Positions 1-9,159 of a stretch of 64,000 bases of DNA are shown here, in pieces. Below the pieces are notes generated by a model. That model ran no database searches and was not told the DNA's origin. It saw nothing but the letters and a program-made list of their open reading frames with translations. The stretch lies in the NCBI GenBank assembly GCA_965243285.1, contig OZ251537.1:2170001-2234000 (forward strand), in the 5' to 3' direction. The translations under genes and the position numbers were made by a program. Position 1 is the stretch's first letter. Every line of letters starts with the position of its first letter. The stretch is from JAHRAW01 sp965243285. Its GTDB lineage: Bacteria; Pseudomonadota; Gammaproteobacteria; Arenicellales; Poriferihabitantaceae.

Positions 1-2588
1 GTTGGGGTTAATGCAATAACGGCAGGCGGCGAGCTACCAGATAGGGTACGGGTTGTGGAATCATAAGTCAGCCCAAACACGCCGATCGCACCACCAGTCA
101 GCGTATAACTTAATCGAGGATTGGCGCCGAGCCCGCCTCGGCTGACTTGCGGGAGTTGCTGGGAACTGGGTGTTCTAGTGGGTATTACCACCTCCGCCAC
201 CTCCAAAACCAGCGGTTCGAAGGCCGGCAGGGTGCATGTTGTGGCGCCCACATTGCTGTTGTCGGCGGAGTCGATATTGACGGCGCCGCTTTCGCAAAGG
301 GTGAAAGACAGCGGGATGGATGCGGAAGACAAGCCGACGGTGGCGACATAGGTACCGGTGAAGCGGGTGTTTATGGCGGAGGTGGGGGTTAGGCGAGGGC
401 CGCCGACCACGCTCGGCGTGCCGGAAAGCGTACGGCTGGTGGCGGCGAAATCAAGCCCCAAAGCAGCCAGCCCGGCGCCGGTGATGGCGTATTCAGCCGT
501 CGCCCCGGCAGCGCCGCCCTCGACCTCGGGGAAAATCAGCGGCGTAATCGCCCCGCTGGTATCGAAAAATAAATCGATGTTAGCCGCCGCCGTGCCGATG
601 CCGATGGGGCTGGGGAAATTTAGAGCGGTAATCGTCACGGTGTAGGTGAGGGAATTGCTGCCTGCCGAAAGCGCATCGGCGGCGGTGTAGGTGAGCGAAA
701 TCGGCGTTGCCATCACCGTATCTGGTGTGCCGGATAGCACGCCGCCATCCGCCGTGGTGGTGTAACTCAGCCCCGACACGGTCGAATCATTAGCAAAATC
801 CGTCCCGTTTGACAATTCCAGGCTATAAGAAAGCACGCCAGGTAAGCCGCCGGTGGCTACGGGCAAGGTCATGTCCACCGCCATATTCACCGGAAAAACC
901 AGCCCCCGCTCGGCGACGCTCAGCGTCGGCAAGGTGATGGAGGGGTCGTAGACGATGACTGCAAAAGCCACATCATCACGGCCGAAATCATCGGTCACGG
1001 TATAGGTGAGATTGTAGGTGCCGATGGGCAAACTCGCCGAGGTAGTGAGTGTTCGGCCATTAGCGCTAACGGTGAATCCATCGGGAAGCACTATAGAACC
1101 AGCCGCTGATCGATAACGGTAGACCGCCGAATCGGGGCGGCCGCCAGTCGCCAGCGAACCGTTTAATTCGAGTGTGGAGCCAAATGCAACTATCTGGTCT
1201 TGCACCGCCGCCAACACCGGCGGCCCGGCAACAGTGATGTTGACAGTGGTGCTGATTCGATTTCTGTATCTGTCGAAGAAAGCGTAGGACACATCGAAAG
1301 CGCCGGTGGCGGTAGGGGTGCCGAAGATTTCAATCTTGTCGGTGAAAAACTGATTTTCAAGCCCGAGGGCGATGGCATCGATTGCGGTTGAGTTATTCAA
1401 AATCTGAAACGGCCCGCCAGGCCCGGTGGGCGCCGGTAAAATTAGCCGGGTGATTTGATTGTCTACTAGATAGGTTTGCGGAGGGATGGCGGCGAAACTT
1501 GCCCCGGCTACGCTGATGGTGAATGAGGCGGAGCGTGGCACGGAGCCGATCATGGCTCGGTAGTTCAGCGTGGTTTCAGCGATGGCGGTGGGTGTGCCGG
1601 ACAAGGTGCGGGAATTGGCATTGAAATTGATTCCGGGCACGGCGCTGGTGTCCAGGCTGTAGGTGGTGCTATCGATGCTGGTGTCTGAGTTGGTGGAGAC
1701 GATTTGCGGCAGCACAAAACTCACCGTCTCGTCCACATTAATGGTGCGGTCCGCCGGCTTGGGCAGGGTGTGATAATTGTCGCCGGATGGGTCATGTATC
1801 CGCACCATCACTTCGGTTTGCACGGTTTCCCCGCTGGCGAAATCCGTTGCCGTGTAGATTAGCGGGGTGGTGCTGACGGCGGCGGTGGGATTGCCGGATA
1901 AACGGCGAGTGGCGGCATCGAAAGACAGCCCGGCGGTGGCCAGGGCGCCTAGGTTGGATAACGCATAACTTATGCGCGAACTGGCGGCGGCGCCGGTGCC
2001 GCCACGGCTGATTTCCGGCAAAGTGACGGTTCTATTGCGGCCGACCACGAAGAGGATTTGCGGCGCCTCCAAAACCATGGGGGCATAGTCGGGAGGGGTG
2101 CACTGCGTAGCGCCGATGACGCTGTTGCCGCCGGTGTTTACGCCGCCGCTTTCGCAGATGGTGATGCGGAGGGTGAGTGTTTGATTACCGCGACCGAAAG
2201 CGCGCTGATAATCCGCCCTGTATGTGCCATTAAATCTAGCATTGCCGCCGCCCACCACGCTCGGCGTGCCATTCAATATGGCGAGCGTCTCTTGACCTGG
2301 ATCTGAAGCATTAACCCCAGGCCTTTCCATCGAAGTAAGGGTAAGCCCTAGGTCCGCTAGGTTTATCTCTGTTGCGCTGTAAGTGGCACGCAGAGCGGCA
2401 ATTCGGGCTGGACTTATGAGCGGCAGTGATATGTCGGTAATCGGCTCGCCGACATTAAAATACAACTCGATGGCGCCGTTGTTATCGCCAGCGCCGACAT
2501 TCAGCGGGTTGGGGAACTGCTGCGCATTAGCCGAGGAAATCAGCCCGAAAAGCAGCCCAAAGGCCAATAAAACCGGGGTGTATTTCAT
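1..2588 (-). CDS. Giant Ig-like-repeat secreted protein, N-terminal part (cut by window edge)
   Basis: An open frame runs from the ATG at 2588 down to base 1 with no stop, so at least 862 codons are present and the 3' end lies outside the window. The first 22 residues are a clear Sec signal peptide (hydrophobic core VLLAFGLLFGLISS, cleavage after ANA before QQFPN). The rest is tandem domains with the hallmark pattern of putative Ig / He_PIG modules: LPxaxGG, YxLxG, FdxaTRxLSGtP, LxYtAtD. Two segments about 620 residues apart repeat each other, each with a cysteine-bounded loop (TICESGG...GATQC near 2100-2156 and TLCESGA...GATTC near 234-296). It is a likely paralogue of the giant gene at 20639. 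No good Shine-Dalgarno site is visible; a 26-bp C run (sense strand) lies 20 bp upstream of the ATG. Function is probably cell-surface or adhesive, by inference only. Confidence 0.85.
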   Translation of the reverse strand, partial: MKYTPVLLAFGLLFGLISSANAQQFPNPLNVGAGDNNGAIELYFNVGEPITDISLPLISPARIAALRATYSATEINLADLGLTLTSMERPGVNASDPGQETLAILNGTPSVVGGGNARFNGTYRADYQRAFGRGNQTLTLRITICESGGVNTGGNSVIGATQCTPPDYAPMVLEAPQILFVVGRNRTVTLPEISRGGTGAAASSRISYALSNLGALATAGLSFDAATRRLSGNPTAAVSTTPLIYTATDFASGETVQTEVMVRIHDPSGDNYHTLPKPADRTINVDETVSFVLPQIVSTNSDTSIDSTTYSLDTSAVPGINFNANSRTLSGTPTAIAETTLNYRAMIGSVPRSASFTISVAGASFAAIPPQTYLVDNQITRLILPAPTGPGGPFQILNNSTAIDAIALGLENQFFTDKIEIFGTPTATGAFDVSYAFFDRYRNRISTTVNITVAGPPVLAAVQDQIVAFGSTLELNGSLATGGRPDSAVYRYRSAAGSIVLPDGFTVSANGRTLTTSASLPIGTYNLTYTVTDDFGRDDVAFAVIVYDPSITLPTLSVAERGLVFPVNMAVDMTLPVATGGLPGVLSYSLELSNGTDFANDSTVSGLSYTTTADGGVLSGTPDTVMATPISLTYTAADALSAGSNSLTYTVTITALNFPSPIGIGTAAANIDLFFDTSGAITPLIFPEVEGGAAGATAEYAITGAGLAALGLDFAATSRTLSGTPSVVGGPRLTPTSAINTRFTGTYVATVGLSSASIPLSFTLCESGAVNIDSADNSNVGATTCTLPAFEPLVLEVAEVVIPTRTPSSQQLPQVSRGGLGANPRLSYTLTGGAIGVFGLTYDSTTRTLSGSSPPAVIALTP

Positions 2589-2602
2589 GACCGGCCGCCC
2601 GA

Positions 2603-2634
<32 letters not shown>

Positions 2635-2651
2635 TGAATAATTTGCTCATT

Positions 2652-2683
2652 TTATTGGACCGAGTGGTTATTGGACCGAGTGG
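2652..2683. repeat. Exact tandem duplication of a 16-bp unit upstream of the giant gene
   Basis: The unit ttattggaccgagtgg occurs twice back to back, immediately upstream (gene sense) of the poly-C tract. A TATAAT-like hexamer lies further upstream on the minus strand (2743-2748) without a convincing -35 box. It could be a regulatory site pair or a chance slippage product. Confidence 0.7.
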
Positions 2684-2787
2684 GTTGCAACTAGGGGGAA
2701 TTTCGAGGCAGACGAATCTGCCCGGCCTAAAATCATGGGTGGATTATAAGCATAAATTATTATGCAAGGTTTAAGGGGATGTCAATA

Positions 2788-2950
2788 GGGGGGGTTGGGG
2801 TTTGGGCTTTTGATTTGGCTTTTGGCTTTGGCTTTTGATGTTGGCTTTTGATTTTGGCTTTGGCTTTTAACGTTTCGCTCCCGCGTACGCGGTGGAGTAA
2901 ATTAAAAGCGACAGCAACGGCAACATCAACATCAAAAGCGAAAAGCAAAA
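2788..2950. repeat. Intergenic G/T-rich low-complexity array with decayed hairpin module
   Basis: The plus strand is built of ttttggc/ttttgatgttgg-type units, then a hairpin around ccgcgtacgcgg (2885-2900), then a switch to A/C-rich units (gcaacatcaacatcaaaagc). This is the same architecture as the better preserved elements at 9160, 16117 and 19620, but no terminal inverted repeats are left. No gene is supported here. Confidence 0.7.
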
Positions 2951-2965
2951 CCCGTGGCGGTTTTT

Positions 2966-4246
2966 TTATGCGGGCTTATTGTTGTGGGTTGGGGTGGGGG
3001 CGCTGTGGGCTTGCAGGTCGGCGTGGTAGGAGGAGCGCACCATGGGGGCGGAGGCGACGTTGGTAAAGCCCATGGCGGCGCCGGCGGCGCCGAGGGCGGT
3101 GAATTCGGGGGGCGTCCAGTAGCGTTGTACGGCGAGGTGGTGGCGGCTGGGCTGCAGGTATTGGCCCAGAGTGAGCATATCCACGCCGTGGGCGCGTAAA
3201 TCTTGCATTACGGTGATGATTTCGGCGCGGCGTTCGCCGAGGCCGAGCATGAGGCCGGATTTGGTGGGCACTTGTGGGCAGCGCTCTTTGCTGCGTTTCA
3301 GCAGTAGCAGGGAGTTGGCGTAATCCGAGCCCGGGCGGGCGCTTTTGTATAGGCGTGGCACGGTTTCTAAGTTGTGATTGAACACATCGGGCGGCGCTTG
3401 GGCGAGGATTTTCAGCGCCGTATCGAGGCGGCCGCGAAAATCCGGGGTGAGGATTTCGATGCGCGTAGACGAGCAGTGGCGGCGCAACTGCTGGATGCAA
3501 GCGATGAAATGCGCGGCCCCGCCATCGCGTAAATCGTCGCGGTCGACGGAAGTGACCACCACATGTTTTAGGCGCATCATGGCGACCGTGGCCGCCAGGC
3601 GCTGGGGTTCGGTGGCGTCCAAGGGGTTGGGGCGGCCGTGGGCGACATCGCAAAAGGGGCAGCGGCGGGTGCAGATATCGCCCATGATGAGGAAGGTGGC
3701 GGTGCCGTTGCTGAAGCATTCGCCGAGATTGGGGCAGGCCGCTTCTTCGCAAATGGTGTGCATGCCCTGCTGGCGCAACATTTTTTTGAGGTCGGCGACG
3801 GCGGCGGCGCCGGTGAAACTAGCGCGAATCCAGGGCGGCTTGGGCAAGCGTTCGCTGCGCGTTTGCGGGATGATTTTGATCGCAATGCGCGCCATTTTGT
3901 CGGCGCCGCGCAGTTTTTCGCCGCGGATGACGGGTTTGGCGGCGGGTTTGGTGGGCGGGGTGGCGGGTTTCATCGAATCGACGAGCGAATCGGCCGAGTC
4001 GACGCTCGAATTGACAAAATGGGCGACAGAATCGCCCGAAGCTCTCGAATCCATCGAATTAGCGGTAGATTTTGCGGAATCGGCGCGTGAATCGGCGGAA
4101 TGCACCCTGTTGGCGACCGAATCGCTCGATTTAGCGAATGAATCGGCGGGCGAATGGGCGGGTTTTATCAAATCGGCGAGCGAATCGGCGCCCGACGCGA
4201 CGGAATGCGCCGTTTTGGCGGGATGATCGAGAGGGGTGGCAGCCAT
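2966..4246 (-). CDS. lipA: Lipoyl synthase with repetitive N-terminal extension
   Basis: Radical-SAM enzyme that inserts two sulfurs into protein-bound octanoyl groups to make lipoyl. The core matches the LipA family closely: auxiliary-cluster cysteines in CEEAACPNLGEC, the SAM-cluster motif CTRRCPFC, then SVDRDDLRDGGA, FNHNLETVPRLY and VRSSYHADLQA at the C-terminus. The start at 4246 is chosen because GGAGG lies 9 bp upstream (4256-4260), overlapping the end of gcvP (stop at 4251); an upstream in-frame ATG at 4285 lacks this. That start gives 426 residues against about 320 for the family. The extra roughly 100 N-terminal residues are degenerate Ser/Ala/Asp repeats (SADSxADSxxS) that do not belong to the fold. 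It is the last gene of gcvT-gcvH-gcvP-lipA, so synthase and lipoyl carrier would be co-expressed. Confidence 0.95.
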   Translation of the reverse strand: MAATPLDHPAKTAHSVASGADSLADLIKPAHSPADSFAKSSDSVANRVHSADSRADSAKSTANSMDSRASGDSVAHFVNSSVDSADSLVDSMKPATPPTKPAAKPVIRGEKLRGADKMARIAIKIIPQTRSERLPKPPWIRASFTGAAAVADLKKMLRQQGMHTICEEAACPNLGECFSNGTATFLIMGDICTRRCPFCDVAHGRPNPLDATEPQRLAATVAMMRLKHVVVTSVDRDDLRDGGAAHFIACIQQLRRHCSSTRIEILTPDFRGRLDTALKILAQAPPDVFNHNLETVPRLYKSARPGSDYANSLLLLKRSKERCPQVPTKSGLMLGLGERRAEIITVMQDLRAHGVDMLTLGQYLQPSRHHLAVQRYWTPPEFTALGAAGAAMGFTNVASAPMVRSSYHADLQAHSAPTPTHNNKPA

Positions 4247-4250
4247 GCCA

Positions 4251-7214
4251 TCAATCCTCCGCCATGTCGGTGGACCTATCGGCATCTACATCGGCACCCA
4301 CATCGACATCCCTATCGACATCCCTATCGACATCCCTATCCTCATAATCGGCCAGCGGCGGGCAACTGCACACCAAATTTTTATCGCCGTATACATTATC
4401 CACCCGACCCACTGGCGGCCAATATTTATTGTGTTGCACTTGGGGCGTGGGGAAAAAGGCGCGGCGGCGGGAGTAGGGCATGGGCCAGTGGTCGGCCACC
4501 AGCAAATGATAACTGTGCGGGGCGTTGCGCAGCAGACTGTTCTCTAAGAGGGATGTGCCTTGCTCGATTTCGCGGATTTCGCCGCGGATGGCGATGAGGG
4601 CATCGCAAAAACGGTCGATTTCGGCTTTGGATTCGCTCTCGGTGGGCTCGATCATCAGCGACTCCGGCACCGGCCAGGACATGGTCGGGGCGTGATAGCC
4701 GTAATCGATCAGCCGCTTGGCCACATCTTCCACCGTCACCCCGCAGGCCTCCTTAATCGCCGCTAGGCTGACCACGCATTCATGCGCGACGCGCCCGCCT
4801 TCGCCGCGATACACCACTGGATAATGCGCATCCAAGCGCTGCGCGATGTAATTGGCGTTGAGAATCGCTACCTTGGTGGCGCGCTGCATGCCGTATTCGC
4901 CCAGCAGGCGCATGTAGGCCCAAGAAATCGGCAGAATCAGCGGCGAACCCCACGGGGCGGCGGACACCGTGCCCACCGGCGCCGAGCCATCGCGATTGCA
5001 ACTCACCAGCGGATGGTCGGGCAAATAGGGCGTCAAATGCGGCGCCACGCCGATAGGCCCCATGCCCGGCCCGCCGCCGCCGTGCGGAATGGCGAAGGTT
5101 TTGTGTAAATTGAGGTGCATGACATCGGCGCCGATCTCGGCCGGGCGGCAGATGCCCACCATGGCGTTCATGTTCGCGCCATCCATATAAACCTGCCCGC
5201 CGGCGGCGTGCACCAGTTCGCAAATTTGGCCGATGCTGGTCTCGAACACGCCGTGCGTGGAGGGGTAGGTGACCATGCTGGCGGCCAGGCGGGGTGCGTG
5301 TTGTTGCGCTTTGGCGGCGAAATCATCCACATCGATGTTGCCGTCGAGGTCGCAATCCACCACTACCACCTGCATGCCGGCGAGCACGGCGCTGGCCGGA
5401 TTGGTGCCGTGGGCCGAGGCCGGAATCAAGCAAATATTACGCGCTGAATCGCCGCGAGCGTGGTGATAGGCGCGAATGCACAGCAGCCCGGTGTATTCGC
5501 CTTGGGAGCCGGCGTTGGGCTGAAAGGAAAAGGCCGCAAAGCCGGTCAACTCGCACAACATCACCTCTAACTTGTTGATGATGCGGTGGTAACCGCGGGC
5601 GTGTTTGGCCGGCGCGAAGGGGTGGATGTGCGCGAATAAGGGGTTCGATAGCGGCTCCATCTCCGACGCGGCGTTGAGTTTCATGGTGCATGAGCCCAGC
5701 GGAATCATGGAGCGCGCTAAGGTGATATCCAAGGCCGCGGTCTTGCGCAAGTAGCGCATGAACTCGGTTTCTGAGCGATAGCGGTGGAAGTGCGGGTGTT
5801 CGAGGAAGGCGCTGGCGCGGGTTAAATTAGCCGGGATGGATTTTTCCAAATCCTTGTTAAAAAGCGAGCCGCTGCTGTCGAAGGCGGTGGTGGCGGCGAA
5901 CACCTGCAGCAAGCCGGCGACTTTTTGCGGCGAAATGGTCTCGTCCAAACTGAGGCCGAGGTGGTCGGCGTCGATGAAGCGCAGGTTGTAGCGCGATTGC
6001 TCGGCTTTATCTTGCAGGCGGCGGGCGGCGCCCGGGGCGCGCACCATTAAGGTATCGAAAAAATGCGCATGTACCACCGTAAACCCTAACTCGCCCAAGC
6101 CATCGGCCAGCGCGCGCGTTAAGCGGTTGATGCGGCGGGCGATGCGGCACAGCCCCTCTGGTCCGTGATATTGGGCGTAGAAAGTGGCCATCACCGCTAA
6201 CAAAACTTGCGCTGTGCAGATGTTGCTGGTGGCTTTATCGCGGCGGATGTGTTGTTCGCGGGTCTGTAACGCCATGCGATAGGCGCGCTTGCCGCCCGAA
6301 TCCACCGACACGCCGATGAGCCGGCCCGGCAGGCTGCGCTGGTATTTTTTGCGGGTGGCGAAATACGCCGCGTGCGGACCGCCGAAGCCCATGGGCACGC
6401 CGAAGCGCTGCGTGCTGCCCACCACGATGTCGGCGCGCATCTCGCCCGGCGGGGTGAGCAAGGTGAGCGCCAAGGGGTCGGCGGCCACCGCCACTAAGGC
6501 GTCTTGGGCGTGGATGTGGTCGATAAAACCACGATAGTCGCGGATTTTTCCCGCGGCGCCGGGGTATTGCACCAAGGCGCCGAAGCAGTGGGCAGATTTG
6601 TCGACATGGGCGGCAAAATCGACTTCGTCCACATCCATCACCACCACTTCGATACCTAAGGGCGCAGCGCGGGTTTGCACCACGGCGATGGTTTGCGGCA
6701 GGCAATCGGCATCTACCAAAAAGCGTTTGCTGCGGTTTTTGCCGACCCGCCGCGCTAACATCATGGCTTCGGCGGCGGCGGTGGCTTCATCTAACAGCGA
6801 GGCGTTGGCGATTTCCATGCCGCTCAAATCGATAATCATGTGCTGAAAGGACAGCAATACTTCGAGCCGCGCTTGGCTTACTTCGGCCTGATAGGGGGTG
6901 TAGGCGGTGTACCAGTCGGGGTTTTCCATCACATTGCGGCGGATGACCGGCGGGGTTACGGTGCCGTAATAGCCCAGCCCGAGCATGGAGATAGCGGCGG
7001 TGTTGTCGGCGGCGACCTGGCGGCTGAGTTTGTTCAGGCGGTTTTCGTCTAACGCTTCGGGCAATTTAAAGCGATGGCGGCTGCGGATGGCGGCCGGGAT
7101 GGTTTGCTCTAACAAATCGTCCAGCGAGGCGACGCCGAGGGTCTCCAACATGGCGGCAATTTGCTGCGGATTGGAGCCAATATGGCGAATGGTGAAATCG
7201 TCGGCGCGAGGCAT
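4251..7214 (-). CDS. gcvP: Glycine dehydrogenase (decarboxylating), P protein
   Basis: PLP-dependent P protein of the glycine cleavage complex; it decarboxylates glycine and passes the aminomethyl group to lipoyl-GcvH. It is the long single-chain form (987 residues from this start; about 955 is usual). The N-terminus FTIRHIGSN is typical, and the PLP lysine lies in NLHKTFAIPHGGGG at about residue 705. The start at 7214 (MPRADD) is chosen by homology; an upstream in-frame ATG at 7277 would add residues encoded by repeat DNA, and neither start has a clear Shine-Dalgarno site. The native C-terminus (CSCPPLADYE) is followed by about 27 acidic residues from a 12-bp tandem repeat (RDVDRDVDRDVD), so the tail looks like a repeat expansion. 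lipA starts 4 bp after the stop. Confidence 0.96.
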   Translation of the reverse strand: MPRADDFTIRHIGSNPQQIAAMLETLGVASLDDLLEQTIPAAIRSRHRFKLPEALDENRLNKLSRQVAADNTAAISMLGLGYYGTVTPPVIRRNVMENPDWYTAYTPYQAEVSQARLEVLLSFQHMIIDLSGMEIANASLLDEATAAAEAMMLARRVGKNRSKRFLVDADCLPQTIAVVQTRAAPLGIEVVVMDVDEVDFAAHVDKSAHCFGALVQYPGAAGKIRDYRGFIDHIHAQDALVAVAADPLALTLLTPPGEMRADIVVGSTQRFGVPMGFGGPHAAYFATRKKYQRSLPGRLIGVSVDSGGKRAYRMALQTREQHIRRDKATSNICTAQVLLAVMATFYAQYHGPEGLCRIARRINRLTRALADGLGELGFTVVHAHFFDTLMVRAPGAARRLQDKAEQSRYNLRFIDADHLGLSLDETISPQKVAGLLQVFAATTAFDSSGSLFNKDLEKSIPANLTRASAFLEHPHFHRYRSETEFMRYLRKTAALDITLARSMIPLGSCTMKLNAASEMEPLSNPLFAHIHPFAPAKHARGYHRIINKLEVMLCELTGFAAFSFQPNAGSQGEYTGLLCIRAYHHARGDSARNICLIPASAHGTNPASAVLAGMQVVVVDCDLDGNIDVDDFAAKAQQHAPRLAASMVTYPSTHGVFETSIGQICELVHAAGGQVYMDGANMNAMVGICRPAEIGADVMHLNLHKTFAIPHGGGGPGMGPIGVAPHLTPYLPDHPLVSCNRDGSAPVGTVSAAPWGSPLILPISWAYMRLLGEYGMQRATKVAILNANYIAQRLDAHYPVVYRGEGGRVAHECVVSLAAIKEACGVTVEDVAKRLIDYGYHAPTMSWPVPESLMIEPTESESKAEIDRFCDALIAIRGEIREIEQGTSLLENSLLRNAPHSYHLLVADHWPMPYSRRRAFFPTPQVQHNKYWPPVGRVDNVYGDKNLVCSCPPLADYEDRDVDRDVDRDVDVGADVDADRSTDMAED

Positions 7215-7363
7215 GGGGTTTTTTGGTTTGTGGGTTTGTGGGTTTGTGGAGGGGGAATCTTCAAAAACCAACATCAAAAACCAACATCAAAACCAACATC
7301 AAAAGCAACATCAAAAACCAACATCAAAAACCAACATCAAAAGCAAAGCCAAAATCCATGCCA
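7215..7363. repeat. A/C-rich array between gcvH and gcvP
   Basis: From about 7262 to 7352 the plus strand repeats caaaaaccaacat with small variations, about seven units. It fills the gcvH-gcvP spacer and resembles the A/C-rich arms of the composite elements elsewhere. No hairpin module or terminal inverted repeat is seen. Confidence 0.75.
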
Positions 7364-7738
7364 TTAGCCCAAGGATTCTACTAATTTTTGGTAGGCGGTG
7401 GCATCCATTAGGTCGGCTAATTGGGAGGGGTCGGTGGCGGTGATTTTGTAAAACCAGCCGTCGGTTTCGGGGTGGTGGTTGACTAACTCGGGGGTGTCGG
7501 TTAGTTGTTCGTTGCGCGCGGTTACGGTGCCGGAAAGGGGCGATTTTATTTCGCTGGCGGCTTTTACCGATTCCACTACGGCGGCTTCGTCGCCGCGGCC
7601 TAATGCGGCGTCGATTTGCGGCAATTCCACATAGACGATTTCGCCGAGTTGTTGCTGGGCGTAGTCGGTGATGCCGATAACATAGTGCGCGCCGTCGGCG
7701 CGAATCCATTCATGGTCTGCGGTGTATTTAGTGGTCAT
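7364..7738 (-). CDS. gcvH: Glycine cleavage system H protein
   Basis: Small lipoyl carrier that shuttles the aminomethyl intermediate between the P, T and L proteins. The protein has 124 residues from MTTKYTADHEW, the family's usual length. The lipoylated lysine is Lys59 in VESVKAASEI, and the conserved C-terminal half (NPxL-like NEQLTDTPELVN, GWFYKI) is intact. The frame is open upstream to 7942 but that part overlaps gcvT and has no family similarity, so the start at 7738 is chosen. No clear Shine-Dalgarno site is visible. It sits between gcvT and gcvP in the same orientation; lipA at the operon end would supply its cofactor. Confidence 0.96.
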   Translation of the reverse strand: MTTKYTADHEWIRADGAHYVIGITDYAQQQLGEIVYVELPQIDAALGRGDEAAVVESVKAASEIKSPLSGTVTARNEQLTDTPELVNHHPETDGWFYKITATDPSQLADLMDATAYQKLVESLG

Positions 7739-7826
7739 GGCACTGGTTTTGCGGTGAGGTTGATGGGGTGATGTTGAGGGTTGATGTCGATGGAGTGTTG
7801 CGGCGAAATTCAATGCGAATTCGCCA

Positions 7827-8969
7827 TCACCGATAAAAATTCGGCGGCGTAAACGGCAGTTTGACGACATGCCCCATTTTATGCCGACTACCCGAAATGG
7901 CGTACAATTCAGTGCCGGGCGCGGTGTGCGGTATATCGACATACCCCATGGCGATGATGCCGATGGCCGGACTCCACGCGCCGCTGGTCACCGTGCCCAC
8001 ATCTTGCCTGGCTTGGTCTTGCAGTTGCGCAAACACATCGCCGTTGCGCACTGGCCTACGCAGCATCGGTATAAAGCCGACGCGGCGACGGGTGATGGGC
8101 GCAGGGTTGGGGTGATTCGGCAGTTGCGGCAGGATGATGTCGGCCCCGGGAAAGCCGCCGGCGCGCGCTCCGCCGTGACGGCGTGGCGGCGCGATAGCCC
8201 AGCCTAAACCGGCTTCGCTGGGCGTGGTGTCGGTGGTGATGTCCTGCCCGTGCAGGCACAGCCCGGCTTCCAAACGCAGGGAATCCCGCGCCCCGAGGCC
8301 GATGGGCACTACCGCCGGCAACCCCAATAACAGTTCCGCCACGCGCCTGGCTTGGGCTGCGGGCAGGGAGATTTCAAAGCCGTCTTCGCCGCTGTAGCCG
8401 CTGCGCGAGACCACGCACGCCACGCCGCCGAGGCTCAATTCGCGCACCGCCATGAAGGTCATGTCGGCCAGGTCATGGCCTAATTCGGCCAGGCTTATGG
8501 CCGCCGACGGGCCTTGCAAGGCCAGCAGGGCGAGGTCATCGCGCAAGGTTAATGTTGGCCCGTCGAGATGGCGCAAAAGGTACGCCAAATCGGCATGTTT
8601 GTTGGCTGCATTCACCACTAACATGAAGTGGTCGGCTAAATTTTGCACCATCAAATCTTCCATAATGCCGCCGCCGGCGGTGGTCATCAGCGCGTATTTT
8701 TGCCGCCCCGGGGCTAAGTTGATGAGGTCGGACGGCAGCAGCGCCTCCAACGCCGGCGCGGTGTCGGCGCCGCGAATCTCTATCTGCCCCATGTGCGAAA
8801 TATCGAACAAACCAGCGTGGCGGCGGGTGTGCTCGTGCTCGAGAAAAGTATTGCTCGGCGGCGGGTAATGCAGCGGCATATCATAGCCGGCGAAGGGCAC
8901 CATTTTGGCGCCTTGTTCGATATGCAAATCATGCAACGGCGTGCGCAGCAGTGGCGTGAGGTTGCTCAT
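7827..8969 (-). CDS. gcvT: Glycine cleavage system aminomethyltransferase, T protein
   Basis: Tetrahydrofolate-dependent aminomethyltransferase that releases ammonia from aminomethyl-GcvH and forms methylene-THF. The protein has 380 residues, slightly longer than the usual 360-370. Family signatures include LRTPLHDLH at the start, GAKMVPFAGYDMPLHY, HTRRHAGLFDISHMGQIEIRG, SRSGYSGEDGFEI, and the C-terminal region GYVDIPHTAPGTEL. It is the first gene of the gcvT-gcvH-gcvP-lipA run; gcvH begins 88 bp downstream. I looked upstream for a glycine riboswitch and did not see its conserved core. Confidence 0.96.
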   Translation of the reverse strand: MSNLTPLLRTPLHDLHIEQGAKMVPFAGYDMPLHYPPPSNTFLEHEHTRRHAGLFDISHMGQIEIRGADTAPALEALLPSDLINLAPGRQKYALMTTAGGGIMEDLMVQNLADHFMLVVNAANKHADLAYLLRHLDGPTLTLRDDLALLALQGPSAAISLAELGHDLADMTFMAVRELSLGGVACVVSRSGYSGEDGFEISLPAAQARRVAELLLGLPAVVPIGLGARDSLRLEAGLCLHGQDITTDTTPSEAGLGWAIAPPRRHGGARAGGFPGADIILPQLPNHPNPAPITRRRVGFIPMLRRPVRNGDVFAQLQDQARQDVGTVTSGAWSPAIGIIAMGYVDIPHTAPGTELYAISGSRHKMGHVVKLPFTPPNFYR

Positions 8970-9159
8970 GGGAATCGCGGTGGGGGTGGGGCGGTGTCGG
9001 TGCGGTGAGGGCGCTCGAGCGCGGTTATGCTGGTTCGCTAAAATAATGCTCCAGCAGCGAATTATTCGGGAATACTATACCTAAATTCGCAGATTTAAAT
9101 TTGCAGATTTAAAGAGTTGATTTGAATGCCCCCTAGCAGATTATATTGAATAAAATTGA
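8970..9159 (-). other. Leader region of the gcv operon
   Basis: No gene here. On the minus strand there are AT-rich hexamers suitable as -10 boxes (TATAGT near 9071-9076, TATAAT near 9141-9146) but no good -35 partner at 16-18 bp. Two short direct repeats (gcagatttaaa) near 9090-9115 resemble a decayed copy of the terminal repeat of the 9160 element. Confidence 0.4.

Noticed and set aside
3378..4226. 282-codon plus-strand frame opposite lipA
   Set aside because: Shadow of the lipA coding strand; the opposite frame has full family motifs.
8970..9159. Glycine riboswitch upstream of gcvT
   Set aside because: Expected from other bacteria, but the conserved aptamer core is not present on the minus strand.
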